From Acidovorax sp. GW101-3H11 (GTDB lineage Bacteria > Pseudomonadota > Gammaproteobacteria > Burkholderiales > Burkholderiaceae_C): a DNA stretch of 64,000 nucleotides. The stretch covers positions 89,733 through 153,732 of the forward strand of contig NZ_LUKZ01000029.1 of NCBI RefSeq assembly GCF_001633105.1. The letters are read 5' to 3'. The notes under the pieces were generated by a model. That model was given only the letters and a program-made list of their open reading frames with translations, ran no database searches and was not told the DNA's origin. Below are positions 18,997 to 26,385 of this stretch, piece after piece. Within the stretch, counting starts at the first letter, position 1, and every line of letters begins with the position of its first letter. The position numbers were made by a program, and so were the translations under genes.

Positions 18997-20236
18997 GGTC
19001 TTCCACGCGGTCGCACACCGCTTTTACGGCCATCATCACCGGGATGCCCAGCAGCAGCCCCCACAGGCCCCAGAGCCAGCCCCAGGCCAGCACGCTCACG
19101 AAAACGGCCACCGGGCTCATGCTGCTGGCGCGGCTGGTGAGCCAGGGCGTAAGCAGGTTGCCGACGATGGTGTGGATCACCAGGGATGCCCCCCCCACGG
19201 CCAGGGCCATGTCGAGGGTGCCGAACTGCAGGAAGGCCACCAGCGCCGACGCACCCGTGACCAGCGCCGAGCCGATGTAGGGCGCGAGGTTGAGCACCCC
19301 GGCCGCCACGCCCCACACCGCTGCGTTTTGCAGGCCCAGTGCCCAGTAGGCCAGGCCCGTGGCCACGCCCACCAGCACGCTGGTGAACACCTGCAGCAGC
19401 AGATAGTGCTGGATCTGGCGCGTGATGTCATCGAGGACATGCGTGGTGACCTTGCGCCGCTCCAGACTGGTGCCCGCGATGCGCAACAGCTTGTCGCGCA
19501 GCAGGTTGCCCGAGGCCAGGGCGAAGAAGGTCAGGAACACAACCACCATGAGCTGCCCCAGGGCCGACATCAGCCCCACGGTGCCGCTCCAGAGGTAGTC
19601 GCGGATGTTGAAGGGCTGGCGCTCGACAATGACCCGCTGCACACCCCGGCGCGGCGCGGCCGTGGCGCTGCTTTCGTTGGCCGCCTGTTCAAGCTGCGTG
19701 GCGGCCTTCTGCATGGTGTCCAGCGGGCTGCTGCCACCCGCACGGGCCTTGAGGTTGTCGCGCACCTTCGTCGCGGCCACGGGCAGCGAGTCCACCAGCT
19801 GCGCGGCGCCGTCGCTGAGCGACCAGGCGGCACTGGCCAGCCCCGAGACCATGGCGATCAGCAGCGCGCCCGCCCCCAGCCAGCGCGGAATGTGCCAGCG
19901 GTGCAGGATATCCACTGCCGGCCGCAGCGCGGTGGTCAGCAGCAGGCTGAGCATGATGGGGATGAACACCGCACTGGCCCAGTGCAGCAGCGCCACCGTG
20001 GCAAACAGCGCCAGCAGGGCAAGCGACAGGTTGCGCACGTCCACGGGCATGTGGAGGGTCAGGGGCGCTGCGGGCGGTGGCGCCAGTGTGGGGGCAGCCG
20101 TCGGTGTGGCCGCTGAAATCAAGGCCTCCGGCTCCGGGTCGGGCGCGGTGCCGGTTGCGGGAAGGGGCGACCCCGCGTCTGCAATGGGGGGCGGGGTGTC
20201 CGGCGGCGGCGTGGGGGTGATGGGGGCGGTCGTCAT
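18965..20236 (-). CDS. AI-2E (PerM/TqsA) family transporter
   Basis: A 423-aa inner-membrane protein of the AI-2E exporter family. An unusual Pro/Thr/Ala-rich N-terminus of about 75 residues precedes the first helices. Family landmarks include the paired helices LSLALLALFATVALLHWASA and VFIPIMLSLLLTTALRP, the central soluble segment with QIQHYLLLQVFTSVLVGVA, and LNLAPYIGSALVTGASALVA. Members move small molecules or ions outward; the cargo is unknown here. Its 3' end overlaps the EIIC-EAL gene by 32 bp in convergent orientation. Confidence 0.88.
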   Translation of the reverse strand: MTTAPITPTPPPDTPPPIADAGSPLPATGTAPDPEPEALISAATPTAAPTLAPPPAAPLTLHMPVDVRNLSLALLALFATVALLHWASAVFIPIMLSLLLTTALRPAVDILHRWHIPRWLGAGALLIAMVSGLASAAWSLSDGAAQLVDSLPVAATKVRDNLKARAGGSSPLDTMQKAATQLEQAANESSATAAPRRGVQRVIVERQPFNIRDYLWSGTVGLMSALGQLMVVVFLTFFALASGNLLRDKLLRIAGTSLERRKVTTHVLDDITRQIQHYLLLQVFTSVLVGVATGLAYWALGLQNAAVWGVAAGVLNLAPYIGSALVTGASALVAFLQFGTLDMALAVGGASLVIHTIVGNLLTPWLTSRASSMSPVAVFVSVLAWGWLWGLWGLLLGIPVMMAVKAVCDRVEDLKPVGELLGQ

Positions 20237-20294
20237 GGCCCCATCGTAAACAGGCGGCTCAGCGCGGGGCAGCCCCCACGGCCATCGGCCAGAG

Positions 20295-21545
20295 TCAGCA
20301 CAGGGGCAGGGTGCGTTGCTTGTTCAATGCGTCCACGGTGCCCAGCATCTGCTGCCAATAGGTGGGCAGTGCGGACCAAGGCGCCCCGATCGCCAGGTTG
20401 GTTGCGTAGACCACGCCCGTGTTCATGCGCGGCCGATTGGCATTTTTCACGGCCGTCTGCATGTCGGTGCAGGTGCTGGCCGTGTGTACCAGCATGGCCT
20501 GTGCGCTGTTGTCCTTGGCATAGACCCAGGTGTTGCCTGGCTGGGGGTCGATGTTCGCGTAGGCCGCCGCATTGCCCGCATAGGTCACCAGCGTGTCGGC
20601 GACACCCGCGTAGGCCGCAACCGGGTAAGTGCCCGGGTTGCCGATCACGATGGGGGCGGCGGGCGGCGTTGCGCCGGTGGTCAGGCCCGTGGTCAGCCCC
20701 TTCACATGGGTATAGACCTCCTGGAAATGCGCCACGCGGGAGCTGTCGGTGGCCATGCCATCCAGGAAGAAGCCGTCGAACAGCCCGGGATAGAGCCGGA
20801 TGTAGTTGGTGATGGTGGCCTTGATGTCGGCCACCGACAGCGCTCCGCTGCTGATCGAGGTGGTGGCGACATAGCCAATCACGCGGTTGCTGGTGCCCGA
20901 GACGGCCTGGAAGGCCTTGATGGCTTTGGTGAGATCAGTGTCTTCCTTGGTGTCAGCTGTCAGGACGCCGCTGCTGGGGTTGGCGATGGCGGTGATCTTC
21001 ACGTCCGGATAGCTGGTCGCGCCGCTGGTGAGGGTGACCCAGGGCGAGGTGGTACCGGTGGCGCTGAAGTAGGCGGGCACCAGCACTTGCAATGGCTTGT
21101 GTGCGGGGCGCACATAGTAGGTGAGGCTGTCCGTGGCCGTGTTGGCGCTGCTGGTGGTAGTGGCGGCAACCTGGAAAGTGGCCGTGGGAGGCAGGCTGCT
21201 CACCGTCAGCGTGGAGTTGGCAACGCCGCCCACCGTGGTCGGCGCCACGGGGGCCAGAGCGGCTGCGCTGGTGGGGTTGACGGTGAACGTTGCGACGGTG
21301 CCGTTGGGGGCCTGGCTGCCATTGACAAGCACATTGACCGACAGGGATTCCGACACATTGGGTTCGAGCACGTTGCTGGTCGGCTGCACAAAGCCCACGC
21401 TGACGGGGGCCGTCGGCACGGGGGCAGGTGCCGGTGCTGGGGTGGGCGAGGGGGCCGGTGTGCTGGTTTTGTCTGCCGCTCCTCCGCAGCCCGCCAGAGC
21501 AGCGGTCAAGGCCAGCAGGGATGCGAGGCGGTTTGTCGTGTTCAT
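20295..21545 (-). CDS. Lipoprotein with Ig-like region and spherulin-4/GH135-like domain
   Basis: A 416-aa predicted lipoprotein with signal peptide MNTTNRLASLLALTAALAGC and a Pro/Ala/Thr linker after the lipidated Cys. Residues ~50-150 form a beta-rich, Ig-like segment. From about 155 onward the pattern LQVLVPAYFS, NRVIGYVATT and LYPGLFDGFFLDGM matches the spherulation-specific family 4 (GH135/GH114-like) barrel. Characterised relatives cut galactosamine-containing exopolysaccharides, and DGFFLDG is the place of the catalytic acid in that fold. ATG at 21554 (MHT) and 21545 (MNT) are both possible; neither has a strong ribosome-binding site. The substrate is not known. No polysaccharide synthesis operon is adjacent. 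Confidence 0.72.
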   Translation of the reverse strand: MNTTNRLASLLALTAALAGCGGAADKTSTPAPSPTPAPAPAPVPTAPVSVGFVQPTSNVLEPNVSESLSVNVLVNGSQAPNGTVATFTVNPTSAAALAPVAPTTVGGVANSTLTVSSLPPTATFQVAATTTSSANTATDSLTYYVRPAHKPLQVLVPAYFSATGTTSPWVTLTSGATSYPDVKITAIANPSSGVLTADTKEDTDLTKAIKAFQAVSGTSNRVIGYVATTSISSGALSVADIKATITNYIRLYPGLFDGFFLDGMATDSSRVAHFQEVYTHVKGLTTGLTTGATPPAAPIVIGNPGTYPVAAYAGVADTLVTYAGNAAAYANIDPQPGNTWVYAKDNSAQAMLVHTASTCTDMQTAVKNANRPRMNTGVVYATNLAIGAPWSALPTYWQQMLGTVDALNKQRTLPLC

Positions 21546-21692
21546 GGTGTGCATGGTCTTCAGGAGGTTCGTTGTGTGGAGCTATTGTGAACGCAGGCCG
21601 TGGTGCTTCCAAGCGCTGAAAGCGCGGCTTTGGACGGGAAAAACCGCGCTGTTGCGCCGATCGCGGTGGACCTGCGCCGCTAACATGCCCCC

Positions 21693-22427
21693 ATGACATC
21701 CCCCTACCTCCGCATTCTCAGCCTTGCGGCCGTGCTGGCTGCGGTGCTGCTGTCAGGCTGTGGCACCCTGGATGTGCCGCGCGCTGACAACTACCCTGCC
21801 ACTGGCCAGAAAAAGGCGCGCGCCGTGCACCACTGGGATGTGCTGGCGGGTGATGTGGCCGCGCGCGTGGCCGACAAGATTGCCTCCTGGCCACAAGGCG
21901 AGTACCCCATCCACGTCACTGTGGCGGACAACTCCAGCTTCAACTTGGGTTTCCTCAAACTCTTGAAGGTGCATTTGCTGAACCGGGGGGTGGCGGTTTC
22001 GACCGTGCCAACAGCGGTAGTGCTCGAGGTGCAAACGCAGCTGGTGCAGCATGAATCGGCGGTTCCTCGCAACTTGCCTGTGCCTATCGGCGGGACCCTT
22101 TTGGGCACGGGTGTTGGTGTGTGGCGCGACTGGAAGGTGCATTACGCGGACCGCACGCTGTTGCCCGGTGTGGCCACCGCATTGGGGGTAGGGGCGGGTG
22201 TGGCCCTGGACATGGCGCAGCTGTACACACAGGGTGCTGCTGCGGGCGGCCCCACACGCACCGAAGTGCTCATCACCACCACGCTCAAAAGCCAGGACCG
22301 CTACCTCGCGGGGTCGGCTGACATGTATTACATCGAACAAGCTGATGCGGTGCTCTACCTGCCCGAGCTGCCGCCCGTGGCTCCCGTTCCGACACCGGTC
22401 AAGACCTGGCGGGTGGTGGCACCATGA
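21693..22427 (+). CDS. Uncharacterised lipoprotein upstream of the FlgO-like gene
   Basis: A 244-aa predicted lipoprotein: MTSPYLRILSLAAVLAAVLL, then SGC with lipidated Cys at about residue 23. The mature protein has a mixed alpha-beta N-terminal half (DVAARVADKIASWPQGEYPI) and a Gly-rich, weakly hydrophobic stretch GVATALGVGAGVALDMAQL near residue 165. I do not recognise a named family. Its stop overlaps the ATG of the next gene as ATGA, so the two are translationally coupled and probably act together at the cell envelope. The position beside a FlgO-like gene and flhDC suggests a link to the flagellar outer-membrane region; this is inference. Confidence 0.8.
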   Translation: MTSPYLRILSLAAVLAAVLLSGCGTLDVPRADNYPATGQKKARAVHHWDVLAGDVAARVADKIASWPQGEYPIHVTVADNSSFNLGFLKLLKVHLLNRGVAVSTVPTAVVLEVQTQLVQHESAVPRNLPVPIGGTLLGTGVGVWRDWKVHYADRTLLPGVATALGVGAGVALDMAQLYTQGAAAGGPTRTEVLITTTLKSQDRYLAGSADMYYIEQADAVLYLPELPPVAPVPTPVKTWRVVAP

Positions 22428-22999
22428 AGACGCTGCATCTTTTGGCGCGCAGAGCCCTGTGGTGCTCTGCGGCGGTCCTGGCGGCGCTTGGCATTCAGGG
22501 CTGCGCCAGCAACCCGGTCAGCACCTACTACTACGGTGACCGCACTGGCGGGGGCGCTCGTACCGATCTGATTGAGGTCAATGAACGGGCCACTGATGCG
22601 CTGCTGTTGCATGCGGTTCTGGATGCCAGTCAGCCGGTGCTGGTGGCGACGCTGGTCAATGTGGACCGATTGAATGAATCCTCGCGCCTTGGGCGTATCT
22701 TTTCGGAGCAGATAGCGGGTCGCATGGTGCAGCGGGGCCTGCGCGTGACGGAGGTGAAGCTGCGCGAGAGCCTGGTTTTGCACCGCGACCAGGGAGAGCT
22801 GCTGCTGTCCCGCGAAGCACGCGAGGTGAGCCAGGCGCAGAACGCGCAGGCCGTGGTGGTGGGGACCTACGCGATGTCCGCGTCAATGCTTTACCTCAGC
22901 CTCAAGCTGGTGAATCCGATGGGCAACCATGTGGTCGCGGCCCACAGCTATGCGGTGCCAGTGGACGAGAACGTGCGCATGCTGTTGACCGGGCGTTGA
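22424..22999 (+). CDS. FlgO-family outer-membrane lipoprotein
   Basis: A 191-aa lipoprotein with a signal peptide ending LGIQGC (lipidated Cys about residue 27). The core contains VLVATLVNVDRLNESSRLGRI, SEQIAGRMVQRGLRVTEVKL, and QAVVVGTYAMSASMLYLSLKL. This is the FlgO domain found in Vibrio flagellar H-ring components and in other envelope proteins. It overlaps the upstream lipoprotein gene by ATGA and faces flhDC, the flagellar master-regulator operon. An envelope role linked to motility fits, but FlgO-like domains also occur in non-flagellar lipoproteins. Confidence 0.82.
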   Translation: MKTLHLLARRALWCSAAVLAALGIQGCASNPVSTYYYGDRTGGGARTDLIEVNERATDALLLHAVLDASQPVLVATLVNVDRLNESSRLGRIFSEQIAGRMVQRGLRVTEVKLRESLVLHRDQGELLLSREAREVSQAQNAQAVVVGTYAMSASMLYLSLKLVNPMGNHVVAAHSYAVPVDENVRMLLTGR

Positions 23000-23030
23000 G
23001 TCGATTGCCGGTGCGCAAATGCAGCTGCGG

Positions 23031-23058
23031 AAATGAAAACCAGCCCGCAAGGGGCTGG
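23031..23058 (-). terminator. Hairpin terminator after flhC
   Basis: CCAGCCC (23040-23046) pairs with GGGCTGG (23052-23058). On the minus strand the stem is followed by TTTTCATTT. It lies about 60 nt after the flhC stop and between two convergent genes, so it may also slow readthrough from the FlgO-like gene. Confidence 0.65.
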
Positions 23059-23116
23059 CAAGGGGCGCTGAGAATTTGGTCTGAGGCCATTGTCTTGGGC
23101 TTCAGATGGCCCCGGC

Positions 23117-23668
23117 TCAATGCAACATCAACGCACCCGCCGTCTTGCTCTTGCCCGCGCGCGCTGGTGGGTTGCACAGGCCGCAGGTGAAGTGGCGGTT
23201 CTCGTACAGCTCGGTCACAAACTGGCCGCTGCACTGTGAGCATTTGGTGCGGGTCAGCATGCCCGCGTCCACAAACTTGACCAGACGCCAGGCGCGGGTG
23301 AAGGACAGCAGAGGCTCGATCTCGGCGGTGGTGACTTGTTCGTTATAGAGGCGGTAGGCCTTGGTCAGCAACTCCACCGAATCCAGGTCCACGCCCTTGG
23401 ACAGGTACTCGTAGATGTTCAGGAACAGCGAGCTGTGGATGTTCTCCTGCCAGGTCAGGAACCAGTCGGTCGAAAACGGCAGCTGGCCTTTCGATGGCGA
23501 CTTGCCTGCGATCTCCTTGTACAGCCGGATCAGGCGCTCATACGACAGCGTGGTTTCCGATTCGAGCACCTGCATGCGGGCGCCCATCTGGATCAGCATG
23601 GCGGCGCGTTCGATCTGCTTCGATTCGTTCAGAACGCTCTTGACTGGGGCTTTGGCGGAGGTAGACAT
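23117..23668 (-). CDS. flhC: Flagellar transcriptional activator FlhC
   Basis: With FlhD it forms the D4C2 complex that switches on flagellar class II promoters through sigma-70. The 183-aa protein has normal length. Its zinc site is visible as four cysteines, C143-x2-C146 and C162-x2-C165 (TKCSQCSG and FTCGLC). Landmarks such as LSYERLIRLYKEI and DWFLTWQENIHSSLF are conserved in beta- and gammaproteobacteria. It lies 35 bp downstream of flhD in the usual order. Confidence 0.97.
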   Translation of the reverse strand: MSTSAKAPVKSVLNESKQIERAAMLIQMGARMQVLESETTLSYERLIRLYKEIAGKSPSKGQLPFSTDWFLTWQENIHSSLFLNIYEYLSKGVDLDSVELLTKAYRLYNEQVTTAEIEPLLSFTRAWRLVKFVDAGMLTRTKCSQCSGQFVTELYENRHFTCGLCNPPARAGKSKTAGALMLH

Positions 23669-23703
23669 GGCGGGCTTTCAGGCGGGGTGAAGAAGGGTCG
23701 GGT

Positions 23704-24030
23704 TCAGAGCACTTCCGACACACGGCTGGCCATCAAAATGTTGGCGTGCAGTGTGTTGGTGGCTTCGTTGCCCACCTTCTTGGCCGAGTGGTTGGTCAGC
23801 AAGCTCCACACCAGGTTGTCGTCCACGCGGAAGCTGCACAGCAGCGTGTTGCGGGAGGCCAGCTTCATCACTTGCGCGGCAGACAGCGACGCGAGAATAT
23901 CGGCAGACTCTTCGTTCATGCCCAAGCGGAACACGGCTTCTGCCTTGTCCTGGCGAATCAGGGTCTGGGCCAGCATCAGGTAGGTGAGGTTGGCTTCGCG
24001 GATTTCGGCGAGGAGTTGTTCGTTGGTCAT
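23704..24030 (-). CDS. flhD: Flagellar transcriptional activator FlhD
   Basis: DNA-binding partner of FlhC in the flagellar master regulator. The 108-aa protein is of family length and begins MTNEQLLAEIREANLTYLML, the conserved dimerisation helix. C65 in NTLLCSFRVDD corresponds to the Cys that forms the intersubunit disulfide in the E. coli dimer. AAAGGAAGCC just before the ATG is a good ribosome-binding site. It is first in the flhDC operon, with a 329-bp upstream region that probably integrates regulation. Confidence 0.97.
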   Translation of the reverse strand: MTNEQLLAEIREANLTYLMLAQTLIRQDKAEAVFRLGMNEESADILASLSAAQVMKLASRNTLLCSFRVDDNLVWSLLTNHSAKKVGNEATNTLHANILMASRVSEVL

Positions 24031-24359
24031 GGCGGCTTCCTTTGTTCCAGTTCCCGGACCCTGCGTTGCCTGCTGGTTGCAGGTTTTGCGTGATCCGTTG
24101 AAATGGATTGTGAAACCGCCCCAATCAGAAATTAAGTCGGGGTTTGGCTGTGCCGCGTGTCTGGTTGTGTGGTGGGCGGTGTAGGAATTTGCCTTACACG
24201 CCGCTCAGGTTCCGCCCCGCGTTTTCATAGGCGCGGGTGTGCTGTCCCCTTGCACACCCTGCGCCCGAATCTGCTCATGGTTTTGATAGCACCCGCAAAC
24301 CCCTCTTTTTTGCGCTTTTGCAACCCTTGTCGCCTGATAACCGCTGACGCGAGCGCTGC
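24031..24359. other. flhDC upstream region
   Basis: This 329-bp gap between flhD and the sulfurtransferase gene (same strand) contains no convincing gene. It should hold the flhDC promoter and leader. The clearest structure is an inverted repeat at 24179-24199. An AT-richer stretch with TTTTGATAGC at about 24281-24290 faintly resembles one edge of the dispersed repeat, but is too short to call. Confidence 0.6.
24179..24199. promoter_or_regulatory. Inverted repeat upstream of flhD
   Basis: GTGTA and TACAC flank GGAATTTGCCT over 21 bp, centred about 160 nt before the flhD start. On the minus strand the core reads TAAGGCAAATTCCTA, close in pattern to sites bound by LuxR/FixJ-type response regulators such as the RcsB box at enterobacterial flhDC. 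The regulator here is unknown; this is a pattern match only. Confidence 0.4.
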
Positions 24360-25259
24360 TTAGCCTTTTTCGACGGGGCGCGAAGGGTCGGAACACCACT
24401 CGCTCCAGCTGCCGGCAAACAGTGCCGTGGGGCCCAGGCCCGCGACTTCCATGGCCAGCAGATTGGGCACAGCGCTCACGCCGCTTCCGCACTGGTGCAC
24501 TACCGTGGCGGGGTCGCGCCCTGCCAGCAGGGCGTTGAACTCAGTACACAGCACAGCCGCAGGCTTGAAATGGCCGTCGGCGCCGATGTTCTCGGCAAAG
24601 GGGCGGTTGAGTGCGCCCGGAATATGGCCTGCCACCGGGTCCAGCGGCTCGACTTCGCCTCGGTAGCGGGCACCAGCGCGGGCATCGATCACGTTCTGCG
24701 CTGGATTGCCCAGGCCCGCAAGCACGTCGCTGGCCGTGGCCAGTCGGCGCAGGGGCGCACCCAGTTGAAAGTGGGACTGGAAGTGCGAGGGCTCCTCGCC
24801 GCCTTTGACCGCGCCGCCAGCGGCTTGCCAGGCCTGCAGTCCGCCATCGAGCACGGCCACGGCATCGTGGCCCGCCCACTTGAGCATCCACCACAGCCGC
24901 CCGCAGTAGTTGGCGCCCTGGCGGTCATACACCACGGCCTGCATATTGTTGGCAAAACCCACGCTGGACAGCCACATCGCAAAGCGCTCGCGGCTGGGCA
25001 GCGGGTGGCGGCCGCCGGATGCGGGCTTGTCGGCCTCTTGCGCGGTGACGGTGCCGCCAGCACCCGGCACGCCATGTTTGGCGCTCAGGTGGTTGTTCAG
25101 ATCGGCATACACCGCGCCGGGGATGTGGGCCTCGCCGTACTGCTGGGCGCCGGCCGATGCCTGCATCAGGTCAAAGCTGCAGTCGAACAACATCAGCGGC
25201 GCGCCGCTGTCGATCTGGGCCTGCAGTTCGGTGGCAGAGATGAGGGTCGTGTAGGTCAT
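24360..25259 (-). CDS. 3-mercaptopyruvate-type sulfurtransferase (rhodanese family)
   Basis: A 299-aa cytoplasmic enzyme with two rhodanese domains. The active-site loop in the second domain is VHQCGSGVSA, with the catalytic Cys at residue 257. CGSGV is the 3-mercaptopyruvate sulfurtransferase signature, unlike the CRKGVT of thiosulfate rhodaneses, so an SseA-like reaction is most likely. The inactive N-terminal domain shows the usual DARxxxRYxGE-type copy pattern. The start at 25259 (MTYTTLISATELQAQ) is natural; the open frame running on through the upstream EamA gene region is not coding. Confidence 0.92.
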   Translation of the reverse strand: MTYTTLISATELQAQIDSGAPLMLFDCSFDLMQASAGAQQYGEAHIPGAVYADLNNHLSAKHGVPGAGGTVTAQEADKPASGGRHPLPSRERFAMWLSSVGFANNMQAVVYDRQGANYCGRLWWMLKWAGHDAVAVLDGGLQAWQAAGGAVKGGEEPSHFQSHFQLGAPLRRLATASDVLAGLGNPAQNVIDARAGARYRGEVEPLDPVAGHIPGALNRPFAENIGADGHFKPAAVLCTEFNALLAGRDPATVVHQCGSGVSAVPNLLAMEVAGLGPTALFAGSWSEWCSDPSRPVEKG

Positions 25260-25333
25260 GGTGTGTGCCGGTGCGAAGGAAAAACGGGCTCCATTGTGTC
25301 CAACTGCATACGGCCTTGTGCAGCCACGTTGTA

Positions 25334-26245
25334 TCAATGTTCTTCTGCGGGGGCTCCGGGTGCCGCGCGGGCCCGCAGGATGGTGGCCACAATGCCGCTG
25401 CCCACGATGAGGGCCATGCCGATCCAGCCGATGGGGGGGATCTTGTCGCCGAACAGCAGCACGCTGTAGAGGCCAGCAAACACGATGCCCGAATACTGCA
25501 GGTTGGCCACCACCAGCGTGCCGCGCTGGGTCTTGGCGCTGGCATAGGCCTTGGTCATGCACAGCTGGCCACCGGCGGCCAGAACCCCGATGGGCAGCAA
25601 CCACAGCGCCTGCCAGCCCGGCCAGGGCGAGGTGCCCGTGAAGAGTAGGGCGCCACCGCCCGCTACCGCCGAGCCCACCGCAAAATAAAACACGGTGCGC
25701 GACTCCGGCTCGCCGATGCGTGACAGTGCCACCACCTGCATGTAGGCAAACGCGGCCGTCAGGCCGGACATCAGCCCGATCAGTCCGGCAAAGGCCTGGT
25801 TCTGGTCGAGGCTGGGGCGCAGCATCAGCACCACGCCAATAAAACCGACCAGCACCGTCAGCACCAGCGGGCCCTGCAGGGCCGGGCGGGGCGTGGCGGG
25901 CGAGGGGCGCCAGGCCAGCAGCGTGCCGCCAATCAGGAACGCGGCGATCCACACGCTGCTCATGTAGTTGAGCGTCATGGCCGTGGCCAGGGGCAGGTGG
26001 GCAATCGCAAAGAACCAGGCCCCGAGCGACGTCACGCCCACCAGGCTGCGCCAGGCGTGCATGCCGGGGTACTGCGTGGCCAGCGTTACCTTTTGCGAGC
26101 GCGCCAGCAGCCACAGGATGGCCATGCCGATGAGGCCCCGGTAGCACACCAGTTCGGCCGAGTTGAAGAAGTCCGACGCGATCTTGACGCACACCCCCAT
26201 GCTGGCAAACAGGAAAGCGGCCAACACCATCCAGAGGGCTTGCAT
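25334..26245 (-). CDS. EamA/DMT-family transporter
   Basis: A 303-aa inner-membrane protein with ten predicted helices in two EamA repeats. It begins MQALWMVLAAFLFASMGVCV, and the second repeat includes SGLTAAFAYMQVVALSRIGEPE and GDKIPPIGWIGMALIVGSGI. Relatives export amino acids, nucleosides or other metabolites; no substrate can be read here. It lies 74 bp upstream of the sulfurtransferase gene on the same strand. Co-transcription is possible, which would fit export of a sulfur compound, but this is a guess. Confidence 0.9.
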   Translation of the reverse strand: MQALWMVLAAFLFASMGVCVKIASDFFNSAELVCYRGLIGMAILWLLARSQKVTLATQYPGMHAWRSLVGVTSLGAWFFAIAHLPLATAMTLNYMSSVWIAAFLIGGTLLAWRPSPATPRPALQGPLVLTVLVGFIGVVLMLRPSLDQNQAFAGLIGLMSGLTAAFAYMQVVALSRIGEPESRTVFYFAVGSAVAGGGALLFTGTSPWPGWQALWLLPIGVLAAGGQLCMTKAYASAKTQRGTLVVANLQYSGIVFAGLYSVLLFGDKIPPIGWIGMALIVGSGIVATILRARAAPGAPAEEH

Positions 26246-26289
26246 CGGGTTGTGGTCTCTTGAAGTGCGCCGTGTGGCGCAGAAATGAA

Positions 26290-26330
26290 AATAGCTGTCG
26301 GCGCTTATTTTTTAAGCACCGGCAGCTATT
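26290..26330 (-). terminator. Hairpin repeat, likely terminator of the Rieske gene
   Basis: An 18-bp stem, AATAGCTGTCGGCGCTTA with its near-perfect complement, has a short T-rich loop. On the minus strand it is followed by TTCATTTC. It lies 56 nt past the Rieske-gene stop and 45 nt before the EamA start. It is the same hairpin family as that at 231-277. Confidence 0.65.
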
Positions 26331-26385
26331 GTAATGAGAGCAGACCACGGCGGGCCTGCGGATTGGCGGGGATTTGCCGCTGTAT

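Noticed and set aside
24276-24345. A further copy of the 60-bp repeat in the flhDC upstream region
   Set aside because: Only TTTTGATAGC and a T-rich run match; the central conserved block is absent.
24360-26348. A single 662-aa protein joining the sulfurtransferase to an N-terminal extension
   Set aside because: The extension is an out-of-frame reading of the EamA gene; the sulfurtransferase has its own start at 25259.
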